From assembly GCF_024734405.1 (NCBI RefSeq), contig NZ_CP059556.1, positions 2,604,001 through 2,668,000 on the forward strand: DNA of 64,000 nucleotides, written 5' to 3'. Under the pieces are notes generated by a model that had not been told where the DNA came from, ran no database searches, and was given only the letters and a program-made list of their open reading frames with translations. A program made the position numbers and the translations under genes. This stretch comes from Saccharopolyspora gregorii (GTDB lineage Bacteria > Actinomycetota > Actinomycetes > Mycobacteriales > Pseudonocardiaceae). Shown here one piece after another: positions 46,262-54,000 of this stretch. Numbering within the stretch: position 1 is the first letter of the stretch; each line of letters starts with the position of its first letter.

Positions 46262-48685
46262 ATGGGCTTGCACAACGAAATTTCGGATGGCTTGTTCCTG
46301 GGGCCGGTGGTTCAGGCTGGCACGGTAGGAGCGGTTCATCTTCCGGTTCCTGCTCTCGAAGCGATGGATGGCCTGCCTGCCGGTCAGGACCTTGTCGGAC
46401 GGAACGTCGAGACCGAGCAGGTGCTGGCCGCGCTAAATCCTGCCTCCGGAGGTCCCCCAGTGGTGATGGCATCGGGCCCGCCAGGGGTCGGTAAGACCGC
46501 GTTCGTGGTCCGGGCTGCGTACCAGGCCGTGAAGACCTTGGGCTGGTTTCCCGGCGGAGCGCTGTTTCTGGAGATGCGTGCCCACGCGGAGGACGAGGGT
46601 ATGCGACCGGACATGGCGCTTGGCGAGGCGTTGAAACGGTTGGGAGTGTCGGACAACCAGGTGCCCAGTGGCCTCGAGGCTCGCAAGGTGCTGTATCGGA
46701 CGGTCCTAGAAAAGCGCGGGCGTGGCCCGGTGCTGGTGGTGCTCGATGATCCGGCGAGTGGACGGGATGTCGAGGCACTGCTTCCCGGACCGGGGGCTCA
46801 CCGAGTCCTGGTCGCTAGTCGGTCCGCCTTGGCAGTCAGTCCTCCACCGCGGCGTATCGACCTTGACGTGTTAGGGCTGACATACGCGGTTGACGTGATC
46901 GAGTCTACGTTGAAGGCGGCGGACTCGAATGATGACCGTGTGGCCGCTGATCCCGTAAGTTCCGAGCGTCTGGCCAGACTATGCGGGCAGTTTCCGCTTT
47001 CTCTCCAAATCGTCGCGGAAATGCTGAGTGCTGACCCCGGGCAACCAATCGAGGAACTGGCGGACCGCTTTGAATCGCGCGCTACTCGTTTGGGTAACCT
47101 GGAGTACCGTGATGGTGCGGTCACGCGGAGCCTTCGTGTTTCCTTTGATCTGTCGTATCAGCGCTTGCACGCAGATCAGCAGCGCATGTTCCGACTGCTA
47201 GCGGTGAATCCAGGGCCCCACGTGCACACGGAAGTCGCAGCCGCTCTTGCCGATTGCACACTCGAGCAAGCCCGACGGTTACTTGAAGAGTTGCACCGAG
47301 CTCGCCTCCTGCGTACCGCGAGCGCGCGTGGCTGGTACCGCTTTCACGACCTGCTTCGCCTATACGCACGGCAGCAACTCGTCGAAGCAGACGACGCGGA
47401 AGCTGAGCGAGGCTCGGCCGAGGAGCGCATGCTGAACCGCTACAAGGACAGCTTGCAAGCTGCTCACCATCAACACCGGCACGGCGGGTTACCAGGCGCG
47501 GACACGACTCGCTTCGTCGGTCGACGTGACTCCTTGGAATGGTTTGTGTTGGAACATCCCAACCTCGCCGCCGCTGCCTCCAGTGCCGAACGATTTGGCG
47601 ATCCCCTCACGGCATATGAACTTGCCTGGCGCGCTAGCTCGCTGTTCGAAACCCTGGGCGGCAACTTTGACGCGTGGATAGAAGCTGCGCAGCGCGCAGT
47701 CCGGCTTGCTGAGGAACACGCCCCCGATGTGGTCCAGGCCGGAGCTTTTAGTCATTTGGGGGCGGCGTACTTTCGTGCCCGCCGGTATTTGGAGGCGAGC
47801 GAGTGCTATACGAAATGGTTGCGACGAGCGCAACGGGCTGGCAATAGTCGGGCGGTAGCCGAAGCGTTGCTGCAGTTGGGGCGGCTAAGCACTGCCCGCG
47901 GTGACGTGTCGAGTGGCTTGGAGTACCTGGAACGGAGCCGCGAGATGATGAAAGCGGCGGATAACCGGCCGGGCGAGGCGGAAGTGCTCACTGGTCTAGC
48001 TCAACTTTACATGACTCTTGAAGAACCTGATGAAGCAGTCGCTGTCTATCGTAGTGCACAAGAGATCTTCGACGAGATCGGTGACCTGGCCAGGATCGAG
48101 CGGAACCTAACGAATCTAGGTGCAGCCGTGCTCGAAACGGGTGATCCGGAACAGGCGTTAAGTCACCTGCAGCGAGCGCTAAAAAAAGCGAAGGATTCCG
48201 GGAGTCGAAATTCCGAAGCTGTGATCTTATCTCACCTCGGTCGTGCATATGCCGCAAGCGGGCAGTTTGAGGATGCAGTTAAGTATCATTGGCGTGGAAT
48301 TGAGATCGACAGACAAGTCGGGGACCGGCACGGGGAAGGTGCGGCATTGCACAAGTTGGGGACCACTTACCAGAAGATGGGCCGGTTCGCTGACGCGGTC
48401 GACTGTTACCTCCAAGACCTTCATATCTGTCGCGAGTTCGAAGATATCTATGGAGAGGCTGTGGCTGCCGAAGCTTTAGCTGAAGCCTATTATGAATCCG
48501 GACGGGCCGCCGACGCGCTCGCCTGTTACCGGCAGGCATATACGTACTTTCAAAGCCAGCGAAACCTCGAACCCATTCTACGAATCATGGGGCGGCTGGC
48601 GCAGGTCAGCGACGAACTTGGCGAGTCGAGTAGTGCTGATGAATGGCGGCAGAGTCGTCTCGATTTATATGAACGCGCTAAGTAA
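46262..48685 (+). CDS. STAND NTPase (NB-ARC-like) with C-terminal TPR repeats
   Basis: 807 residues from ATG 46262; a longer start at 46202 is possible. N-terminus HNEISDGLFLGPVVQAG resembles the short start seen in many actinomycete NB-ARC/TPR proteins. P-loop GPPGVGKT (Lys 78), Walker B VLVVLDD, then RVLVASRS, a winged-helix region and at least six TPRs from about 490 to the end. STAND proteins switch on when the sensor repeats meet a trigger. No catalytic effector domain is visible. Codon use is clearly more AT-rich towards the 3' end than in neighbours. Between CRISPR and integrase relics it may be an antiphage protein or a regulator (inference). Confidence 0.85.
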   Translation: MGLHNEISDGLFLGPVVQAGTVGAVHLPVPALEAMDGLPAGQDLVGRNVETEQVLAALNPASGGPPVVMASGPPGVGKTAFVVRAAYQAVKTLGWFPGGALFLEMRAHAEDEGMRPDMALGEALKRLGVSDNQVPSGLEARKVLYRTVLEKRGRGPVLVVLDDPASGRDVEALLPGPGAHRVLVASRSALAVSPPPRRIDLDVLGLTYAVDVIESTLKAADSNDDRVAADPVSSERLARLCGQFPLSLQIVAEMLSADPGQPIEELADRFESRATRLGNLEYRDGAVTRSLRVSFDLSYQRLHADQQRMFRLLAVNPGPHVHTEVAAALADCTLEQARRLLEELHRARLLRTASARGWYRFHDLLRLYARQQLVEADDAEAERGSAEERMLNRYKDSLQAAHHQHRHGGLPGADTTRFVGRRDSLEWFVLEHPNLAAAASSAERFGDPLTAYELAWRASSLFETLGGNFDAWIEAAQRAVRLAEEHAPDVVQAGAFSHLGAAYFRARRYLEASECYTKWLRRAQRAGNSRAVAEALLQLGRLSTARGDVSSGLEYLERSREMMKAADNRPGEAEVLTGLAQLYMTLEEPDEAVAVYRSAQEIFDEIGDLARIERNLTNLGAAVLETGDPEQALSHLQRALKKAKDSGSRNSEAVILSHLGRAYAASGQFEDAVKYHWRGIEIDRQVGDRHGEGAALHKLGTTYQKMGRFADAVDCYLQDLHICREFEDIYGEAVAAEALAEAYYESGRAADALACYRQAYTYFQSQRNLEPILRIMGRLAQVSDELGESSSADEWRQSRLDLYERAK

Positions 48686-48707
48686 GGTTTTCCGGAGAAA
48701 ATAGTCA

Positions 48708-48800
48708 CTATTTCCTGTCGGTGGAGAAATTGTGATCGTGCTCGTCTGGTGTTTTCAGTAGGACGGTATCCGTTCTGTGACGGGTCGGTCCTGGCTGCAT
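48708..48800 (-). CDS. Possible 30-residue small protein
   Basis: ATG 48798-48800 has a very good ribosome site (GAGGAGG, 6 bases upstream), and the frame runs to a stop at 48708. The peptide MQPGPTRHRTDTVLLKT... matches no family I know. It may be the start of a lost gene. Confidence 0.3.
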   Translation of the reverse strand: MQPGPTRHRTDTVLLKTPDEHDHNFSTDRK

Positions 48801-49055
48801 CCGAACCTCCTCATTGGGTGACCTGCGAAAAACGAGAATTCGCTGGTGTGGTTGGTGTCGTTGAGGGGCGTTCGGTGTGGTTGTGGTCGGTTCGGTTGTG
48901 CCGGTTCCTCCCGTTTTCCTCCCGGTGTCGTGGTCGAAACCGGTTGTGGGGAGGCTGATCTGGTTGTCGGGTGTTCGGTTCACCAGGCGGTGGGGTGGGC
49001 GCGTAGGCGGCGTGCGAAGGCTGCGGCGGGGGTGTCGTGGTTGAGGATGAAGTCG
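48799..49055. repeat. About 240-base direct repeat, copy 2
   Basis: Matches 45667-45903 with small indels. This copy runs on into the whole 85-residue gene, so it is the older arrangement. Confidence 0.8.
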
Positions 49056-49237
49056 TGGTCGTTGTCGAGTAGAGCGTCGGCGGTTTCGGCGAGGGCGTAG
49101 GTGATGTCGTCGGGGTCGTCGCCGATGCGCGTGCAGGCTTCGAGGAGTTCGTCGGGGTGGGTGCAGTCGAGGATGGCGTCGGCGAGTTCGGGGTCGGTCG
49201 TGGCGCGTACGAGGGTGGCGAGTGCGGTTGCGTCCAT
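48980..49237 (-). CDS. Small protein of unknown function
   Basis: 85 residues from ATG 49235-49237, acidic at the start and middle (TDPELADAILDCTHPDELLEA, DDPDDITYALAETADALLDN) with a basic tail (FARRLRAHPTAW). I do not recognise it. It lies beyond the leader-distal end of CRISPR array 1 and its 3' part is duplicated next to the transposase fragment. Confidence 0.5.
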   Translation of the reverse strand: MDATALATLVRATTDPELADAILDCTHPDELLEACTRIGDDPDDITYALAETADALLDNDHDFILNHDTPAAAFARRLRAHPTAW

Positions 49238-49407
49238 GTGGTGATGGTGCGGGGTGGGGCAGTGGTGTGTGGAGCTTGTGCGGGTGGATGTGCCCGGTTG
49301 GACGAGTCTTCCTGAGTCCGGAACGTTGCCGCGTCTCGTGTCTCTTGACCGGCTCGGTTTTCGATTTGTGCGGCCGTGCGGCGATGCACGGCTGGTCCTG
49401 CTCGACG

Positions 49408-50471
49408 CGTTTGAGTGCGCATGCGCGGGGCCGACCGCAATCCGGACCTGCCCGGGGACGTGGACCACGGAACACCCCCGCATGCGCGGGGCCGACGCGG
49501 TGTACGCGCTGCCGCACGTGATGGACCTGGGAACACCCCCGCATGCGCGGGGCCGACCAGGCCGCCGCCGTCGGGCTCGTTCGGGGGAGGGGAACACCCC
49601 CGCATGCGCGGGGCCGACGTCGGTGTTGAACCCGTTTTCCCTGAGTACAGCGGAACACCCCCGCATGCGCGGGGCCGACCCGCCGGAGCGGGGGGCCGTT
49701 GGGGGTCAGCCGGAACACCCCCGCATGCGCGGGGCCGACATCGCAGCTGCGGCGGACTGGGCGCGGTGGGTGGGAACACCCCCGCATGCGCGGGGCCGAC
49801 CCGGCTGCGGTAGCCGCCATCGCCGCGGCACGAGGAACACCCCCGCATGCGCGGGGCCGACGGTGTACACGGGGCGCCGCGCGCTCGACCACCCGGAACA
49901 CCCCCGCATGCGCGGGGCCGACGACATGAGGCGCCCGTGCTTGTCGCCGACGGCGGGAACACCCCCGCATGCGCGGGGCCGACCGCAAGCTCGGCCTGGA
50001 GCTGGCCACAGAGGGAGGAACACCCCCGCATGCGCGGGGCCGACCGAACCCGCCACCGACGACGAGCGCCCCGGCAAGGAACACCCCCGCATGCGCGGGG
50101 CCGACTCCGACGTCGGCGCGGACGACGTGTTCACCCGCGGAACACCCCCGCATGCGCGGGGCCGACTCCCTGGGGTGCGGTACGAGCACGCGGAGCAGTG
50201 GAACACCCCCGCATGCGCGGGGCCGACACCACGGCGGCGTGCAGGCCCTGGCCGACCGGAGGAACACCCCCGCATGCGCGGGGCCGACGTCGAGATGAAC
50301 CAGCTCATCCCCGGACGGGTGGGAACACCCCCGCATGCGCGGGGCCGACGGCACGATTCCCGCGCCGTGCCACCGGCCGGACGGAACACCCCCGCATGCG
50401 CGGGGCCGACTTGGTGGTCCGGTAGAGCTTCATCTCGATCATGGGAACACCCCCGCATGCGCGGGGCCGAC
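49408..50471 (-). CRISPR. CRISPR array 1 (type I-E), 18 repeats
   Basis: 17 identical 28-base repeats and one degenerate terminal repeat (49408-49435), with 17 spacers of 32-34 bases, period about 61. Read on the minus strand the repeat begins GTCGGCCCCGCGC and ends GGGGGTGTTCC, with the CCCCGC/GCGGGG stem of I-E repeats. The leader is at the high-coordinate end (50472-50514), beside cas3; the decayed repeat at the far end supports this direction. The repeat differs from that of array 2 at a few positions (C/T in the loop and the 3' end). Confidence 0.97.
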
Positions 50472-50609
50472 ACTTCTTGACCTGCTGGTTTATCTCGTGG
50501 GGGCCTGGTTTTCATTCACTCCGTTTCGGGTGTGGCGTCAAATCGGGTGGTGGGTTCATGAGGTTTCGGCCTGGTTTGTCGGTGGGCTTCGCTACGGTGC
50601 GTGCGTTCG
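50472..50609. promoter_or_regulatory. Leader of CRISPR array 1 and cas3 promoter region
   Basis: 138 bases between array 1 and cas3. On the minus strand 50472-50514 aligns without gaps to the array 2 leader (32 of 43 bases), including TGAAAA, TAAACC and GCAGGTCAA then AAGT against the repeat. The same stretch must hold the plus-strand cas3 promoter. Confidence 0.75.
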
Positions 50610-53459
50610 ATGTTACTGCGGGGATCAGAGGTGGAGTCGCGCGTGGTGGTGGAAATCGAGGCCGGCTTGCGGCGGTGGTTGGGGGCATTGTGGGGGAAAT
50701 CCGCGTCGCGGGGCGGTGGGCGTCGGAACTTGTTGTTGTCGCACATGCTGGATACGGCTGCGGTGGCGGAGTGCTTGTGGGATGGGTATCTGCCTGCGGT
50801 GACTCGGGAGCTTCTTGATCGTGTAGCGGGCGGCCCGGGTCGGGGTCGGCGGTTTTTCGCGTGGTTGTGCGGGATTCATGATTGTGGGAAGGCCACTCCG
50901 GCGTTCCAGTGCATGGACGCCGACTGCGCGGCGGCGGTGTGGCACGCGGGGCTGCGGTGGGATGAGTTCAAGGTCGGGCGGGTTCGGTGGCGGCACGACA
51001 AGGCTGGGGCGGTGTTGCTGCGCAGGGTTTTGCCTGACGAGGGTTGGGCGGCGGAGCAGGTGGCGTGGGTGTGGCCGTTGGTCGCCGGGCATCACGGCCG
51101 ATTTCCCGACTTGGGCGAGTTGGTGCTGCGTGGGGCCCGTTTGCGGGCGGTCCAGGTGCCGGATGCCGATTGGGCTGCGGCGCAGGCCGGGTTGGTGCGG
51201 GTGTTCACCGAAGAGGTCGGATTCGGTGCTGTGGCGGCGGTCCAGCCGTCTTCGGCGCCGTCGCGCGCGGAGCAGTTGCAGTTGAGCGGCCTGATCGTGA
51301 TGGCCGACTGGATCGCATCCCGCCTCGACGGCATCGACGAGCTGGAAGCGGTGAGCATGGACGGTTCCCGGGACCGGGCGCGTGGAGTGTGGGCGGAGTT
51401 GGGGTTGCGTGGCGGCTGGGGGAAGTTGCCGGTACCGGGCCCGGAGGTGTTCCAGGACCGGTTCGGCGGGGGGCCTCGCGCGTCGCAGTCGCTGGTGCTG
51501 GAGGTGGCGCGGAAGATGCCGGCGCCTGGGCTGATGGTGGTCGAGGCGCCGATGGGGGAGGGCAAGACCAAGGGTGCGTTGGGGGCGGCCGAAGTGTTCG
51601 CGGCACGGTTCGGTGCGGACGGGGTGTTCTTCGGTATGCCGACGCAGGCGACGTGCGATCCGATGTTCGGGCAGGTGCGGGAGTGGGTGGAGCGCATCGA
51701 GCCCGGTTTGGGCAGCCAGGTCGCGTTGTTGCACGGCAAGCGGGCGCTCAACGCGCAGTGGCGTGCTCTGCTCGACGCGGTGGCCGAGGATCCGGACGAC
51801 GACTTCGGCACGATCGAGGAGGACGCGGCTTACGGCTTACCGCAGTCGGCGGGGGCAGAGGGTGAGCGGCTCGTTCCCGCGGAGTGGTTCCTGGGCCGGT
51901 TGCGGGGATTGCTGTGTCCGTTCGTGGTCGGCACGATCGACCAGCTGCTGTTCGCGGCGACGCGGACCAAACACGTGATGCTGCGGATGGCCGGTCTGGT
52001 CGGCAAGGTCGTCGTGCTCGACGAAGTCCACGCGGCCGACGTGTACATGTCGCAGTTCTTGAAGGAAGGACTGCGCTGGCTCGGCCAAGCCGGGGTCCCG
52101 GTGGTGTTGCTGTCGGCGACCCTGCCTCCGGCGCAGCGCGACGAGCTGCTGGCCGCGTACCTCTCGGGCGCCACCGGTGAGGAGCACGAAGCGATCGATG
52201 TACCGCGGGCCGCGGGCTATCCGAGCGTGACGGCCGTGTGGGCCGATGAGCACGGGAAACCCGCTCATGTGGTGGAGCACTGCGGGGCGTGGCGCGATGA
52301 TCTGCGGGTGCGGGTGAGCGTCGCTGATGAATCTCCGACGGCCTCTCGGGGCAGCGGCGACTCCGTTGCCGACCTGGTGCAGGAACGCCTCACCGACGGC
52401 GGGACCGCGTTGGTCATCCACAACACCGTCGATCGGGTGCAGGAGACCTACGAGGTGTTGCGGGCCCGGTTCGGTGCCGAGGTCGGCCTGCTGCACGGGC
52501 GTTTGTCCGCCGCCGATCGGGCCACTCGCACCGCGGACAACCTTGCACTGCTCGGCCCGGAGGAGAACCGGCGCCCGGCTCCCGGACAGCGGTGGATTCT
52601 CGTGGCTTCACAGCTTGCGGAGCAGTCGTTCGACGTCTCGGCGGACTTGCTTATCACTGATCTCGCGCCGATCGACTTGGTGTTGCAGCGCATCGGCCGG
52701 CTGCACCGCCACGCCACCTCGCGACCGGAGGCGCTGCGCGAACCCGAAGTGATCATCACCGGATTTCAGGATCGCGGGAACGAGCCACCGTGGCTGCTTC
52801 CCGCCAGCGAAGGCATCTACGGCCGGATGTTGCTGCTGCGCACCGCCGCGACCGCCTTGGCGGCACGAGGTGGCACGTGGGCGATCCCTTCCGACGTCCC
52901 GTCCTTGGTCGGCGAGGTCTACGAGGGGACCGAGCCCGTACCCGAAGGGTGGAGCGATGCGGAACGAGCCGCCTCGGATCGAGATCTGCGCGACCGGCGG
53001 GACCGCATCGCGAAAGCGGAGCGGTTCCTGCTCACCCGCGTTGGCCACCACCGTGAACCGACCTTGGCGGGACTGCACCGCGGTGGCGCGGACGAGCTCG
53101 GCGAACATCGGGCCCGAGCCTTGGTCCGAGACGGTGACCCCAGCATCGAGGTCCAGCTGCTCACCCGCGACGAACGCGGCTACCGCACTATCAACGGCCG
53201 TTCCCTGGGGCTGAACGGAGATGCCAGCGCCGAAGTCCTCGACGACATCCTCGGCAGCACCGTACGGCTCCCGGCCAAGCTCACCGCAGCCGCCGAAGAG
53301 GAACTTGCTCCGCTGCCTGCCTGGCGCACCCACCCGTGGCTACGCCATAGCCGCGCACTCATCGTCGAACACAGTACAGCCGCCAGTCTTGGTGACTTCG
53401 CTGTGCATTACGACGGCAGTCTCGGGCTGATCGTTTCGAGTAAACGAGCCAGGCGATGA
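50610..53459 (+). CDS. cas3: Cas3 nuclease-helicase (type I-E)
   Basis: 949 residues from ATG 50610; GTG 50643, with GAGGTGGAG upstream, is a good alternative and loses no domain. HD nuclease: His 45 (LLSHMLD), HD pair 90-91 (GIHDCGK), GHH later. SF2 helicase: Walker A APMGEGKT (Lys 319), DEVH box 471-474, SAT in LLSATLP and motif VI QRIGRLHRH. Recruited by Cascade to the target, it nicks and degrades the displaced strand. It looks intact. Confidence 0.95.
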   Translation: MLLRGSEVESRVVVEIEAGLRRWLGALWGKSASRGGGRRNLLLSHMLDTAAVAECLWDGYLPAVTRELLDRVAGGPGRGRRFFAWLCGIHDCGKATPAFQCMDADCAAAVWHAGLRWDEFKVGRVRWRHDKAGAVLLRRVLPDEGWAAEQVAWVWPLVAGHHGRFPDLGELVLRGARLRAVQVPDADWAAAQAGLVRVFTEEVGFGAVAAVQPSSAPSRAEQLQLSGLIVMADWIASRLDGIDELEAVSMDGSRDRARGVWAELGLRGGWGKLPVPGPEVFQDRFGGGPRASQSLVLEVARKMPAPGLMVVEAPMGEGKTKGALGAAEVFAARFGADGVFFGMPTQATCDPMFGQVREWVERIEPGLGSQVALLHGKRALNAQWRALLDAVAEDPDDDFGTIEEDAAYGLPQSAGAEGERLVPAEWFLGRLRGLLCPFVVGTIDQLLFAATRTKHVMLRMAGLVGKVVVLDEVHAADVYMSQFLKEGLRWLGQAGVPVVLLSATLPPAQRDELLAAYLSGATGEEHEAIDVPRAAGYPSVTAVWADEHGKPAHVVEHCGAWRDDLRVRVSVADESPTASRGSGDSVADLVQERLTDGGTALVIHNTVDRVQETYEVLRARFGAEVGLLHGRLSAADRATRTADNLALLGPEENRRPAPGQRWILVASQLAEQSFDVSADLLITDLAPIDLVLQRIGRLHRHATSRPEALREPEVIITGFQDRGNEPPWLLPASEGIYGRMLLLRTAATALAARGGTWAIPSDVPSLVGEVYEGTEPVPEGWSDAERAASDRDLRDRRDRIAKAERFLLTRVGHHREPTLAGLHRGGADELGEHRARALVRDGDPSIEVQLLTRDERGYRTINGRSLGLNGDASAEVLDDILGSTVRLPAKLTAAAEEELAPLPAWRTHPWLRHSRALIVEHSTAASLGDFAVHYDGSLGLIVSSKRARR

Positions 53460-53471
53460 CAAGGCCGAGGT

Positions 53472-53495
53472 GGCCGCGGGCGTATGCCCGCGGCC
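53472..53495. terminator. Hairpin after cas3
   Basis: GGCCGCGGGC GTAT GCCCGCGGCC: perfect 10-base stem with a 4-base loop, 13 bases after the cas3 stop. Probably ends or attenuates the cas3 transcript. Confidence 0.65.
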
Positions 53496-53567
53496 CCCCG
53501 CGCTGCGGGGCCGACCTCGCAATCAGGGCATCCCATGGGGCATCCCCGCGTCGCACGGGGCCTGAAC
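53496..53567 (-). repeat. Two CRISPR-repeat-like relics between cas3 and cas8e
   Basis: On the minus strand GTCGGCCCCGCAGCGCGGGG (53496-53515) and, upstream on that strand, CAGGCCCCGTGCGACGCGGG then GATGC (53541-53564) resemble the array repeats with small changes. They are about 52 bases apart end to end. Could be the remains of a mini-array or hairpins of similar base make-up. Confidence 0.45.
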
Positions 53568-53691
53568 CTATTGAACCACGTCGTTCAGGTACTCATCGAA
53601 GAGCGGTTCACCGTATTGGACCTGTAGGGCCTCCCAATTTGCCGATATCTTTATCGCTGTTCAGGGATGCTGCGTGATCCAGGGAGGGGCG

Positions 53692-54000
53692 GTGGCCCAC
53701 GTGCGGAGGCAGTACTCGCCCGGGTTCCGGGAGTTCGCGGTGGCGGTAGCGACGCAGTCGGCGTCACCACTCGTCCGGGTGGCAGATGAGTTGGGCGTCA
53801 AGCGGACGACGTTGTCCAGCTGGATCGCCGCTGCTCGTCGTCATCGGGTTCAGACGCCGAGATTGCGTGCACCGGAGGTGGCCGCGTTGCAGAAGAAGAT
53901 CGAGCGCATCAGCGCTCAGCGGGATGCTCTCGCTCACGTGCTGGTGCTGTGCGTGCAAGAGAAAGGGAGTGGTGGTGGTCAGGTTCAACTTGATCGATGA
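53692..54000 (+). CDS. Transposase-OrfA-like HTH protein inside the cas operon
   Basis: 102 residues from GTG 53692 (AGGGAGGGG upstream; GTG 53674 possible). The N-terminal half is an IS3-OrfA-type helix-turn-helix (YSPGFREFAVAVA, VADELGVKRTTLSSWIAAARR), followed by a helix (EVAALQKKIERISAQRDALAH) of coiled-coil type. No DDE partner or inverted repeat is nearby. Its 3' end overlaps the start of cas8e by 26 bases, so both are probably translated together. Either a domesticated regulator or IS debris. Confidence 0.65.
   Translation: MAHVRRQYSPGFREFAVAVATQSASPLVRVADELGVKRTTLSSWIAAARRHRVQTPRLRAPEVAALQKKIERISAQRDALAHVLVLCVQEKGSGGGQVQLDR

Noticed and set aside
48708-50354. 548-codon minus-strand open frame
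   Set aside because: It crosses array 1 and the 85-residue gene in another frame; only the final 30 codons with their own ribosome site might be real.
49254-50480. Open frames of up to 408 codons over array 1
   Set aside because: Same reason: the repeated EHPRMRGAD-type peptide comes from the 28-base repeats.
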